Origin: Melghirimyces algeriensis | Lineage (GTDB): Bacteria; Bacillota; Bacilli; Thermoactinomycetales; DSM-45169 | Direction of reading: 5' to 3' | DNA length: 64,000 nucleotides | NCBI RefSeq assembly: GCF_900182565.1 | Contig: NZ_FXTI01000012.1 | Location: forward strand, 24,724-88,723 | In this document: piece by piece, positions 50,536-59,176 of the stretch | Numbering within the stretch: the stretch's first letter is position 1 | Layout of the letters: the number at the start of each line of letters is the position of its first letter | Translations under genes and position numbers: made by a program | Notes under the pieces: generated by a model | Databases searched by the model: none | What the model saw: the letters and a program-made list of their open reading frames with translations, nothing else | What the model was told of the DNA's origin: nothing

Positions 50536-52140
50536 TCAGTCCCCACATGGGGCCGGTTCGATCTTGATGTTTGGTGTCATATCTTTATGTTTAAAACCTT
50601 GCACCTCTTGTACGCGCTTGAAAAACTTATAGAACCTTTCGTTCGGATGCGCTTTTTCCTTGTATTCATGAACAATATTTTCAACAACGTTCACGATGTT
50701 GTCCGGTTCGATCCCTTCCGCAACAGGTTGTCCGGAATGTGCGTTGCGACCGGCCGTTTTCGCCCCTAAAAACAGGTCGAATTTCCCTTTTCGAAACACA
50801 ATGCCAATATCCTCTTTCACCGCACCGTAGCATGCCATTCCGCACCCATTGAAACCTATTTTCAATTTTTTGGGAAGCTCCATGCCCCCCAATTTTTCTT
50901 CAAGCTCTTCCGCGTAAGGAATTGAATCCTTTTTCTCTCCGTGACAAAAGTCACACGCTTTTACCTTCAGTACATCCCCAATGGGAGACAATAAAAAGCC
51001 GACATTTTTGAGTTTTTCAGTGATTTGATCCGGATTCGACGTGGGAATTTGCAACCTGATTTGATGATCCGTTGTGTACTCCATTGTTCCCTTTTCTCCA
51101 ACCACTTTGGCCAGGGTGATCATCTGCTCAGGGGTAAACGTTTTGTTCCAAACACCTGGGCTCACCGCCAGTTCAAAAATGGATTCAACCGGATGGTTTA
51201 CAGGTGTTGGTGCATCACCGAATGTTTCCTGTTGGGTTCCATCCAGCGTCTGAATGGCTTCCATCGCCACGGCAAGAGATGAATCCGGCTTGCTTTTCGA
51301 TTCAGGCCGTCCTTGGTGTAGTGCCCACGGCTCATTTTCATACTTTAATCGTTCATGCGGCTTCAACCGTTGCTCTGTTTTATCCAATGTATACTTGCGT
51401 TGGTATCCTCTTGGCGTAATCATCTTGTTGTCATAAAAAAAGGTCGTTGAATTTCCAATGATGACCGTGGTTAACATGCCAATCTCGTGATCCAACATCT
51501 CGCGCAAATTTGTCAACACCACGCGTTCCCTTTCCCGATAAGCACTTTTGACCAATCCAACCGGTGTATCCGGAGAACGATACTGCATCAATATTTTTTG
51601 TGCTTCTACGATTTGTCTGGTTCTGCGCCCGCTTTTCGGATTGTACAGTGCAATGACAAAATCCGCTTGAGCCGCGGCATCGATCCGTTTGGCGATGAAA
51701 TCCCAAGGCGTCAAATGATCACTTAAACTGATGGTACACGCATCATGCATCACAGGAGCTCCCAACAATGAGGCACAAGAATTGATTGCGGAAATCCCTG
51801 GGATCACTTCCACTCCGACACCGGTTTCTTCCGTCCATCCCTTTTCCACAAGCACCTCGTATATAAGTCCTGCCATTCCATAAACACCGGCATCGCCGCT
51901 TGAAATCACAGCCACTTTTTTCCCTTCTTCCGCCAACCGAACCGCTGCCTGTGCACGGCTTACCTCCTCCGACATCCCCGTGCTGATGACTTCCTGATGG
52001 GTAATCAAATCTTGAATCAATTCCACATATGTTTTGTAACCGATGATACAATCGCTTTCTTCAATCGCTTCTTTGGCCCGTTTGGTAATGTGCTCAAAGC
52101 TTCCTGGACCAAACCCGATGATGAGTAACGTTCCCTCCAT
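50536..52140 (-). CDS. cbiH60: Precorrin-3B C17-methyltransferase fused to sulfite-reductase-like domain (CbiH60)
   Basis: 534 residues. The first 245 or so are CbiH/CobJ (GFGPGSFEHITKRA, VISSGDAGVYGMAGL, PGISAINSCASLLGAP). The C-terminal 200 resemble the ferredoxin-like half of nitrite/sulfite reductase, with CDFCHGEK and GFNGCGMACYG giving four Cys for a likely [4Fe-4S] cluster. B. megaterium has this fusion, and CbiH60 carries out ring contraction there. Confidence 0.93.
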   Translation of the reverse strand: MEGTLLIIGFGPGSFEHITKRAKEAIEESDCIIGYKTYVELIQDLITHQEVISTGMSEEVSRAQAAVRLAEEGKKVAVISSGDAGVYGMAGLIYEVLVEKGWTEETGVGVEVIPGISAINSCASLLGAPVMHDACTISLSDHLTPWDFIAKRIDAAAQADFVIALYNPKSGRRTRQIVEAQKILMQYRSPDTPVGLVKSAYRERERVVLTNLREMLDHEIGMLTTVIIGNSTTFFYDNKMITPRGYQRKYTLDKTEQRLKPHERLKYENEPWALHQGRPESKSKPDSSLAVAMEAIQTLDGTQQETFGDAPTPVNHPVESIFELAVSPGVWNKTFTPEQMITLAKVVGEKGTMEYTTDHQIRLQIPTSNPDQITEKLKNVGFLLSPIGDVLKVKACDFCHGEKKDSIPYAEELEEKLGGMELPKKLKIGFNGCGMACYGAVKEDIGIVFRKGKFDLFLGAKTAGRNAHSGQPVAEGIEPDNIVNVVENIVHEYKEKAHPNERFYKFFKRVQEVQGFKHKDMTPNIKIEPAPCGD

Positions 52141-52142
52141 TC

Positions 52143-52850
52143 TTATATGCCTCCTTTCACTATTTCTGCGAGCATCGACAAACCGAGTACAATACTGAAG
52201 ATTCCCGTCGCTGAACCAAGGATGATGTAAAGACGCTCTTTAAACTTTGCCTTGATAAACCCCCAGGAGAGCAAAAAGGTTATCAAAACAGTGGATACAA
52301 GCAAACCAAGAACAAACAGAATAAGCTGTATAGTTGCCGCAGTGATATTATCAAGCCCGGCAACGTTGGTAATAATCGCGATTTGTGAAGGACTTTCCAC
52401 ACCGATCCCGTGAATCATACCGACGATAAAAGCACCAATCGTCCCAAATACCATGGGCGAATGGGTTGCTCCTTCTTTTCGCGTATTCTTCACCCGTTTT
52501 AAAATAAATTCAGATACAATCTTTAATCGACTCTTCAATTGATAGTCTTTTCTGTTCTGAAACAGGGAGCGCAGTATGATCGCACCTAAAACCAGTAATG
52601 TTAGACTAACGCAAAATTCCAAAAAATTTTGAACAAACGCTGGTAACTTGATCCCGATAAAAATGGTGATCAATCCAACGATAAAAACAATGATGCCATG
52701 TCCAAACGCATACATCATTCCCAATGAAACCTGTTTTTTTCTTTGATTTTCACTCCCTACCATGTCTGCGATCGCAGCAACATGATCTGCGTCCATTCCA
52801 TGTCTCATTCCCAGAAGGATCACCAAAATCACTAAAGTCAGTAATTCCAC
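52143..52850 (-). CDS. NiCoT-type nickel/cobalt permease
   Basis: 235 residues, about six membrane segments. RHGMDADHVAAIADM contains the HxxxDH metal motif of the HoxN/NicO superfamily, and GMIHGIGVESPSQIAI is the second conserved segment. First gene behind the cobalamin riboswitch, so cobalt is the likely substrate. GTG at 52850 follows AAAGGAGG by 7 bases. An ATG at 52901 in the same frame lies in the riboswitch terminator and is rejected. Confidence 0.88.
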   Translation of the reverse strand: MELLTLVILVILLGMRHGMDADHVAAIADMVGSENQRKKQVSLGMMYAFGHGIIVFIVGLITIFIGIKLPAFVQNFLEFCVSLTLLVLGAIILRSLFQNRKDYQLKSRLKIVSEFILKRVKNTRKEGATHSPMVFGTIGAFIVGMIHGIGVESPSQIAIITNVAGLDNITAATIQLILFVLGLLVSTVLITFLLSWGFIKAKFKERLYIILGSATGIFSIVLGLSMLAEIVKGGI

Positions 52851-52880
52851 TTCACTTCCTCCTTTTACCGTGTGTACAAC

Positions 52881-52909
52881 AAAAAGCACCCCTACATCCA
52901 TAGAGGTGC
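52881..52909 (-). terminator. Riboswitch expression-platform terminator
   Basis: GCACCTCTA and TAGGGGTGC form a 9-bp stem (one G-U) followed by TTTTTG on the minus strand, between the riboswitch and the first gene. B12 binding should favour termination. Confidence 0.85.
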
Positions 52910-52984
52910 AGAAAAATGCATAGATATCCTCAATTGCATTTCATCCAACACTTCTACCCATGGCCCGTAGGTCTGAAGATACAA

Positions 52985-53150
52985 GTGAGGCAGGTCTCCT
53001 GACTTAGGTTCATCGTTTCATAGGCGTCTTCCCGAATTCACTTCAGTGACATGTTGCCATGAAACTCCCCATTACAGTGGCGGGCACCGTGACGGATTTA
53101 CACCGTACTTCCCTTTTAAGCGTTCGCGGCATTTTGAACGCACCTTACTT
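52985..53150 (-). promoter_or_regulatory. Cobalamin riboswitch
   Basis: On the minus strand the sequence has AAGGTGCGTTC at the 5' side, AAAAGGGAAGTACGGTG, AAATCCGTCACGGTGCCCGCC, CACTGTAA and the B12 box AGTCAGGAGACCTGCC (52988-53003). Order and spacing match the Rfam cobalamin class. It lies 130 bases before the operon and should switch off cobalt uptake and B12 synthesis when adenosylcobalamin is plentiful. Confidence 0.96.
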
Positions 53151-53809
53151 GCTGATCATATGAATTTGTACAATCAACGTTTAATGAAACATCAAATACA
53201 CGTCTACATGTCGATTTTTGATTGAATAATTTGTGTGATGCAACATCTCAAATGCAATGACTAAGGATTACAAATAACAGGAAATATTTAATCCATTAAA
53301 AAACATCTGAAATAAATGGACATGAAAATCCTCAAATGCTGTAAAACGAAAGGGGTTACACGTTTTCTCCGCCCAATCCAAGACAGCGCTTACATGATTG
53401 ATAGTAAAACAATTCCCATTAAATTCCCCTGTGATTCCAATGCTTTGTAAGTCCAAACACTTTTAAATTCCGATGAATCTATCTTCTTTAATTATTAAAT
53501 CATATATAAAAACTTATTGCAAGAAAAATCCAGCTGTACTTCATAAGCTACTGTTCCTTATATTTCGACATCCATTCCCAAAACACCTCTATTCGAAGTA
53601 CAAGGTGTCGAGAAATGGCATCAATATGAATGTCACAGCCAAAGCAAGCCCGTTAATCTTTTTAACTTTAGCCCCCCATTGCCACTCCTCTTTAGCGTTT
53701 GGTCTAAACAGGAACGGCGGTAAGGGTTACACCTCCTACCGCCGGATCGATGCCACAGATGAGCAACCTTAGCGTGAATCTACCCGCAAACCTTTGCCGA
53801 GGGGTGGGT
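53151..53809. other. Intergenic stretch with possible gene remnants
   Basis: About 660 bases with no convincing gene. A minus-strand frame ending at 53589 reads PFLFRPNAKEEWQWGAKV, then a hydrophobic segment and MPFLDTLYFE. It looks like the C-terminus of a small membrane protein without a start. Another minus frame (53268-53456, 62 residues) has no ribosome site. The promoter of the cob operon must lie just above 53150 but was not firmly identified. Confidence 0.4.
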
Positions 53810-54832
53810 CTATTTCTGCAATCGATAGATAGCTGGTTGGAGACCTTTCAAACTTAATCGCATGAACTCACGGCATTGAATGGAACATTGATTTGCGGCA
53901 CGGGAAAGCAAAGACCCATCTTCCGTCAGTAGAATCGATATGCCGTTTGGTTTAAGCACTCTGAACATTTCTTGAACCATTTCACCGTACAGATCTTCCA
54001 ACTCCGATCGGTTTCCAATTTGACGACCAAACGGCAAATTGCATACAATTTTGTCTACATAACCGCTTTCCAATGGTAAGCGCCTAGCATCCCATCGCTG
54101 AACAACATGGTGGGATGTCTTCTTTAGATTGACTCTAGCACATCCAATCGCTTCTGCTGAAAGGTCCCCTCCCCTGATTTCAGAATACGGGTAGGCCAAC
54201 CGTTCGGTGAGGATGGTGCCGGATCCACAGCAAGGATCAACAAAAATGTCCGTATCCTTCGGAGAAGAACACCAGACAAGTGCATGAGCGATCGTAGGTC
54301 GAAGCGCAGCCTGAGTGAAGGCACGATTTCTGCTGCGAAATCGAAAGGTTGAATCGGTCAATCGTAAAGAAAAAATAGCTTCTTCCCCATCAAGATCCAG
54401 CCGAAATTCCATCGTATGGTTTTGTGCTGTTCCTCTGGTCCATTTGGGATAACGTCTAGCAATACCTCGCATAGCGGCTTCTGCAGCCTCAAACCGATTG
54501 TATGTCTGCTTTCCTTTCCGGCTGGCATTGACAACATAGCCTCCTCTTGGTCGGGCTATCGATTCTGCAAATGATAAATCGAACGTTGAGATTTGTTTTT
54601 CTAATCGCGGTAGATGACATTTTTGTGGGCCTACGGAAAACCTGCCGATAAGTCGGTACAGATTATCAGCGGTTCTTAATTTCAAAAGGGATTGCCAAGG
54701 AAGATCAGATGTTAAAAATACTTTTCCCCGCATTGTCAATTGTAATTGAACGTTAGGTAATTTGGCATTCATTTCATCGATTAAAACCCATTCCAATCCA
54801 GGAAGGACCGTAGCCATATATTGGTGATTCAT
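53810..54832 (-). CDS. THUMP-type class I RNA methyltransferase (RlmL N-domain/Trm14-like)
   Basis: 340 residues. The N-terminal THUMP-like half (GLEWVLIDEMNAKLP) leads to a Rossmann SAM domain with DPCCGSGTILTE (motif I) and CNLPFGRQ (motif IV, N-P-F/Y). It should methylate the N2 of a guanosine in tRNA or rRNA. ATG at 54832 follows GGAGG. A hairpin (AAAACCG/CGGTTTT, 54878-54914) lies in the 5' region and might be an attenuator. Confidence 0.82.
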   Translation of the reverse strand: MNHQYMATVLPGLEWVLIDEMNAKLPNVQLQLTMRGKVFLTSDLPWQSLLKLRTADNLYRLIGRFSVGPQKCHLPRLEKQISTFDLSFAESIARPRGGYVVNASRKGKQTYNRFEAAEAAMRGIARRYPKWTRGTAQNHTMEFRLDLDGEEAIFSLRLTDSTFRFRSRNRAFTQAALRPTIAHALVWCSSPKDTDIFVDPCCGSGTILTERLAYPYSEIRGGDLSAEAIGCARVNLKKTSHHVVQRWDARRLPLESGYVDKIVCNLPFGRQIGNRSELEDLYGEMVQEMFRVLKPNGISILLTEDGSLLSRAANQCSIQCREFMRLSLKGLQPAIYRLQK

Positions 54833-55236
54833 GTTGGTTTCCTCCGTTTCCATTCGGAAACCGGTTTTAAAACACAGAAAACCGCAAATGAACAAAGTTC
54901 ATTCACGGTTTTTTATCCAAAATAAAGGCTACTGAATGATAAGGATAACAACAAAATGGTGATCCCATCAAAATATAAAAACCTTCATTTTAGAAGCAAC
55001 CGGTTGACCGTTTATGTTCATAACAGACAGACACAGACAAGAAGGCACGAGAAAATAAACCGAGTAAAAAACCGGTTTTCCCATAAATACCTTTCATTTG
55101 CGTATCAACCTATTCAGTTCAATATCACTGAATCGTCTGTTAAAAATACGGCCATTTTCATCACAGTCGGTTACCTCCATTTATTTCGTGTAGTTTTAAC
55201 TTATAGCATCTTTTTCTTCATTTCAAGGGTTGCCAT
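54833..55236. other. Intergenic region with one hairpin
   Basis: About 400 AT-rich bases. A long imperfect hairpin at 54878-54914 (AAAACCGCAAATGAAC pairing with GTTCATTCACGGTTTT) ends in T6 on the plus strand and A-rich on the minus strand. Nothing else recognisable was seen. Confidence 0.5.
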
Positions 55237-55815
55237 CTAATCTTTAACAATCCTTTTCCCCTCCGGTGAGGTTCCAATCCAACCACTTTGAAACAGGCGA
55301 AAATACCTTGTTTCACTGTCAATCCCTTGAGCAAGACGAAAGGCTTCTTCTGTCCTCCGTTTATTTTGTATTTTTTCGTAGAAGAACAGCTGGGTAAAGA
55401 TGGTGGCCGCGTTTCCGTCTATGGCTTCTTCCGGAGCGATATAGGCCTTACATCCCACATCCAGAAACGCCTGAGCCAACTCGGAGTCACCCGTTTCACA
55501 CCCTGTGGACAGCACTATCTTCCCTTCCAGCGAAGCAAACTGTCGAATTTCTTCGGGTCCGATATTCCCCCTGGGTTCTCCTTCTTCATAGACGTCTTCC
55601 CCCAGTTCTGGCAGCAAAAAGGTGCCTTCCTCTCCATGAAAGGAAAGTACCAATGTGTCAAATTCGGGATACAAGCCTTCCCCTGTCAATGCGGAGAGAA
55701 ATGCATTCGGTCGGCCGATCCACTTGGTCATCACTTCAGCACCAAACTCTTCCAGCGTGTAACGGATGGCATGCGCTTCATTCCCTGTATCCCCAACGAT
55801 TAAGGCCACTTTCAT
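55237..55815 (-). CDS. Putative caspase-like (CHAT-type) His/Cys protein
   Basis: 192 residues. After a Rossmann-like start (MKVALIVGDTGNEA), LVLSFHGEEGTFLLPE gives a His after a hydrophobic strand, and KIVLSTGCETGDSEL gives a Cys after the next strand. This is the order and spacing of the catalytic dyad in clan CD peptidases (CHAT, caspases). AFLDVGCKAYIAPEEAIDG then resembles the helix-strand after the CHAT Cys. No sensor domain is fused. ATG at 55815 follows GAGGAG; the frame goes back to 56049 without a site. Activity is inferred. Confidence 0.55.
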   Translation of the reverse strand: MKVALIVGDTGNEAHAIRYTLEEFGAEVMTKWIGRPNAFLSALTGEGLYPEFDTLVLSFHGEEGTFLLPELGEDVYEEGEPRGNIGPEEIRQFASLEGKIVLSTGCETGDSELAQAFLDVGCKAYIAPEEAIDGNAATIFTQLFFYEKIQNKRRTEEAFRLAQGIDSETRYFRLFQSGWIGTSPEGKRIVKD

Positions 55816-56178
55816 CCTCATTCTCCTCAATAGGTCAATAGAGATTGCTTCAGGTATATAGTTGCAAATCCCAAACTGTTCAGGCTCCATCCCTTTGCTA
55901 TTTGACCAATTCCTTCCACCGCAGGACAGGAATTCATAATCCTTGATACCCCTTAATCTCAATGTTTCATTATCTAAACATCCCCTGTCTAAAACAAAGC
56001 ATAATAGGATGTTCGAAAAATAAATCGCTTTAATGATGTATCTTCTCAATTATGAAATCAGATGTTTATAGATTCTTTATTGTCCAATCTCCAATTTAAA
56101 AGCACTTAAACCGTAATTGAAAGCAGTATTATAAACTAGACCACTAAAGACTATCGACTTTCTCTACCAAGTAAAAAA
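55816..56178. other. Intergenic region, nothing recognised
   Basis: About 360 AT-rich bases between the caspase-like gene and the methyltransferase stop. No gene, terminator or operator could be supported. Confidence 0.5.
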
Positions 56179-57507
56179 TTAAAATTCTAGGTTCATTTGC
56201 TCTGCTTTTCTTTCTTGTTTTTCTTTCTGGTCTTGATTATCATCCTTTTTCCGAAAATCATCGTCTAACCAAAAACCATTATCCCTTCTCAGCTTTCGTA
56301 CTTTATTCGGGAATAATATATTTTTTTCTTCATAAATTTTTGCAAGAAGCACCTTATCCTTTTCTGGGTGTGTAATCCGTTCCTCTATAATGTCACAATT
56401 TCCTAATTCAAATCCAATCCATTTTCTTTTTAACAACTCACTCACAACAAAAGTGGTTCCACTTCCCCCAAAAGGATCTAAAACTGTATCCCCTTCGTTT
56501 GTTGCCATAGAAATAATGCGATCTAGAAGTTTTAACGGAAGTTCATTAAACTTCCTCGTTTTAGCGTTACCATGTCTTACTGGGTAAATATCAGACCACA
56601 CATCCGAAATATTGACCCCTTTAGGGTTCATTTTATTTTTATAACCACCGTAATCTCTGAGCTCTCCACCACAATGCCTACAAGTTTGTAATGGGATACG
56701 CTGTGCATGATATGTTTTAGGTTTTTCACCTTTCACATAATACAAGAGACTATAATGTGCGGGGTATAATCTATTTCGAATGGGAAGGCTGAATTTCATA
56801 TCCACGGCTATCCAATTCCAGAAGTTTAGCTTTTCGTTTAAGTAATTAGCAAGATATGTATGCCACTTAGGAATGTTATAGATAAATAATGATCCTCCAG
56901 GTTTCAAAACTCTTACACATTCATCCAGCCATTTAATACACCATGAAACATATTCGCTGTAGGTTCTTTTATCTTTAACACCATTATCATATTCTTTGTC
57001 AAGGTTAAACGGCGGGTCAGCAAATAAACAGTCAACAGAACGATTTGGAATCATTTGAAACAACTCAAGGCAATCTCCTTTATAGAGGGTACCTAAATTT
57101 GTAGAAAAGTACGGTTGAAATTGTCGACTTTTCTTATTCACTGCGTCTTGACCGTTATTCTTAAGCAATTCAACTATCTTATTTGCATTATCCAACCATG
57201 CCTTCGTATATCCATCTGGAATTCTTCCAAGAGATATTTGTAATTCTGCTACAGATGACATATCTAAATATTCAAGCACCGCATTTAACAAATGATTGTC
57301 ATCAGGAATCATTCCATGATTTTGCATTGATACCAGCTTAGCTTTATTTATACCCTTTGAACGAAAAAACGAATATAACTCATCAGGTGTTTGTTTTCTT
57401 TGTCCAGCTTTATAGAGGAGCAGATCATAAACATTGAAAAACCTCAATTTTATTAACACCTCATCAAAACGTAACTTATAGTCTGTAGACTTATAGTCTA
57501 ACTCCAC
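56179..57507 (-). CDS. DNA N4-cytosine methyltransferase, BamHI type (M.BamHI-like)
   Basis: Up to 442 residues. FADPPFNLDKEYDNG is motif IV (DPPF) and VLDPFGGSGTTFVVSELL is motif I, in the beta-group order. CRHCGGELRDYGGYKNKMNP and DIYPVRHGNAK match M.BamHI as recalled. It should protect GGATCC from the adjacent endonuclease. The GTG at 57507 overlaps the C box, so the true start may be TTG at 57447, which follows GAGGTG. Confidence 0.9.
   Translation of the reverse strand: MELDYKSTDYKLRFDEVLIKLRFFNVYDLLLYKAGQRKQTPDELYSFFRSKGINKAKLVSMQNHGMIPDDNHLLNAVLEYLDMSSVAELQISLGRIPDGYTKAWLDNANKIVELLKNNGQDAVNKKSRQFQPYFSTNLGTLYKGDCLELFQMIPNRSVDCLFADPPFNLDKEYDNGVKDKRTYSEYVSWCIKWLDECVRVLKPGGSLFIYNIPKWHTYLANYLNEKLNFWNWIAVDMKFSLPIRNRLYPAHYSLLYYVKGEKPKTYHAQRIPLQTCRHCGGELRDYGGYKNKMNPKGVNISDVWSDIYPVRHGNAKTRKFNELPLKLLDRIISMATNEGDTVLDPFGGSGTTFVVSELLKRKWIGFELGNCDIIEERITHPEKDKVLLAKIYEEKNILFPNKVRKLRRDNGFWLDDDFRKKDDNQDQKEKQERKAEQMNLEF
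57474..57498. promoter_or_regulatory. C-box operator of the BamHI-type system
   Basis: ACTTATAGTC, TGTAG, ACTTATAGTC: two tandem copies of the C-protein half-site. They lie between the divergent methyltransferase and C genes, where C.BamHI-type regulators bind. Confidence 0.85.
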
Positions 57508-57574
57508 TTTATCATTTATATTACCCGCGAGTCAATTACTTTACCTACAAACACTAGGATTTAGGTGATATTTT

Positions 57575-57799
57575 GTGAATCATCTACGAACATTATTTGG
57601 TCAAAAAGTACGTGAGATCAGACTTTCCAAAGAAATATCACAGGAAGAACTTGCCTTCTTATGTGGGTTACACAGGACTTACATTTCAGATATTGAAAGA
57701 GGTACACGAAATATTTCGTTAGATAATATTCAAAAAATTTCATCTGCATTAAAGGTTCCCCCACAAAAGCTATTTGATTTCAGTACCTTTCAAAAATAA
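57575..57799 (+). CDS. Restriction-modification controller (C) protein
   Basis: 74 residues, one XRE helix-turn-helix (GQKVREIRLSKEISQEELA, then HRTYISDIERGTRNIS). C proteins delay endonuclease expression until methylation is done. GTG start after AGGTGA. The order M (divergent)-C-R is that of the BamHI locus. Confidence 0.9.
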   Translation: MNHLRTLFGQKVREIRLSKEISQEELAFLCGLHRTYISDIERGTRNISLDNIQKISSALKVPPQKLFDFSTFQK

Positions 57800-57817
57800 G
57801 AAGGAGAGAATTACTTT

Positions 57818-58485
57818 TTGAAAATTGAAAAGTACTACATGACCCGCTTATCTAGTAAGTTCATTCGTGAAGATACACTTTATAGACAAGCGTATGATGA
57901 AATCATACATTCTATTTGTTCTTCCGTTTGGCCAAGATCATCAAAAATTTTACCTTAAATAATTCTAAGAAAAATCTTAATGGTGTTGTACCCATTAAAG
58001 ACCAATGCTATAAGGAGCTTGAAATTACATATGACTGGTATAGAGAAAAGCCGTTAAATATACTTACACAGAAGAAAAAAGGGGGGCCGATAGACGTTTA
58101 TAAAGAGTTTAAAGGTGATGGTAGAGTTGTACGCGTAGGACTTGAATTTGAAACTGGTAACATATCTTCTGCACATCGATCCATGAACAAATTGCTATTA
58201 GGAATGAATCACCAAGAGCTTGAACTAGGGGTCATTTTAATGCCTGTTTATGCTTTGTCATACTACCTCACAGATCGTGTATCTAATTATGAGGAACTGG
58301 AGCCTTACTTTGAATTGGCTGAATACACTCCTTTTATTTTTATCGGTTTCAATGCAAATCAGTTTGATCCTTCCGTTGAAGCCATTCCAAAGGGAAAAGA
58401 TGGTATGTCAAAGCGATCCATAAAAAAAATGGACGGAAAAATAATCATTAAACCCCCTCACTCCTTTCACCACGGAGACAATTAA
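57818..58485 (+). pseudogene. BamHI-like restriction endonuclease gene with a one-base frameshift
   Basis: From TTG at 57818 (GGAGAG upstream) the frame reads MKIEKYYMT...SICSSVWPRSSK and stops at 57959. The next frame continues FTLNNSKKNLNGVVPIK to 58485. BamHI, recalled as SICSPIWPATSKTFTINN and GVVPIK, is collinear throughout, with DVYKEF, EFETGNISSAHRSMNKLLLG and GSDGMSKRSIKK-like segments. One A missing from the A5 run near 57943-57947 explains the break. The BamHI catalytic Asp/Glu region (EFETGN) is intact. Restored, it would be about 222 residues. It could be a real inactivation or an assembly error. Confidence 0.9.
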
Positions 58486-58549
58486 AGAAACTGTAAACAC
58501 CCAATGATTATCTAAAAAGTGAGAACATCCAATAACTTAAAATCCTACC

Positions 58550-58588
58550 AAAAAGCCGATCCTCCCTCAATATAGGAAGAACCGGCTA
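58550..58588 (-). terminator. Terminator of the thioredoxin gene
   Basis: AGCCGGTTCTTCC and GAGGATCGGCT pair (with G-U) and TTTTTGG follows on the minus strand, 30 bases after the stop. Confidence 0.8.
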
Positions 58589-58620
58589 TTTGAATGCGGC
58601 AGATTATTCTTTTGCCAAAT

Positions 58621-58944
58621 TTACCTCTTCGTTTGATTGAAAACGAACTGTTTCATTTCTTCGATCGGAACCGCTCCATTGATTTTGTCGATTCGGGTAC
58701 CATTGTTGAACAGAATGGTCGTTGGAATGCTCATAATGGCAAATAGACTGGGAATATGGCGTTCTTCATCTACATTGACTTTAAGGACCCTCACTTCATC
58801 GCCGTATTCTCGATCAAATGCTTCAAGTACGGTTCCAAAATAACGGCAGGGCCCGCACCAAGGTGCCCAAAAATTGACTAACGTAAGGCCTTCGCTTTTC
58901 AAATCCGTTTGAAAGGTCGTATCTGTCGTATGGCAAATGGTCAT
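58621..58944 (-). CDS. Thioredoxin
   Basis: 107 residues. FWAPWCGPCRYF is the WCGPC active site (about residues 27-31), and SIPTTILFNNG has the cis-proline. It is a single-domain, cytoplasmic thioredoxin; residues around CRYF differ from the housekeeping form (CRMI or CKMI). ATG at 58944 follows GGGAGG. The reductase-like gene upstream and the Rrf2 gene suggest a stress-linked thiol module. Confidence 0.92.
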   Translation of the reverse strand: MTICHTTDTTFQTDLKSEGLTLVNFWAPWCGPCRYFGTVLEAFDREYGDEVRVLKVNVDEERHIPSLFAIMSIPTTILFNNGTRIDKINGAVPIEEMKQFVFNQTKR

Positions 58945-59176
58945 GTTTCTTCCTCCCATTCATCACAATCCATTTCATAACCTTACCCCGCCCTGCCGAT
59001 GGTGGACCAACGGATCTTTCATCACCCCCTTATGCCTAAACTCGGATGATGTTAACCCCACATCTGACAACTGCACAACAGAACCTCATCGATTTCCCTC
59101 TTACTACAGGGATATTAAAGACCATTTATATCCACGAATAATCCAAAAAATATCGCACACATTGCAACCGAATCGG

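Noticed and set aside
52851..52901. ATG start at 52901 for the NiCoT gene
   Set aside because: It lies in the stem of the riboswitch terminator; GTG at 52850 has a strong ribosome site.
53268..53456. 62-residue minus-strand reading frame
   Set aside because: No ribosome site or promoter and no recognisable family.
54956..55240. 94-residue plus-strand reading frame
   Set aside because: No ribosome site; composition typical of chance translation of AT-rich DNA.
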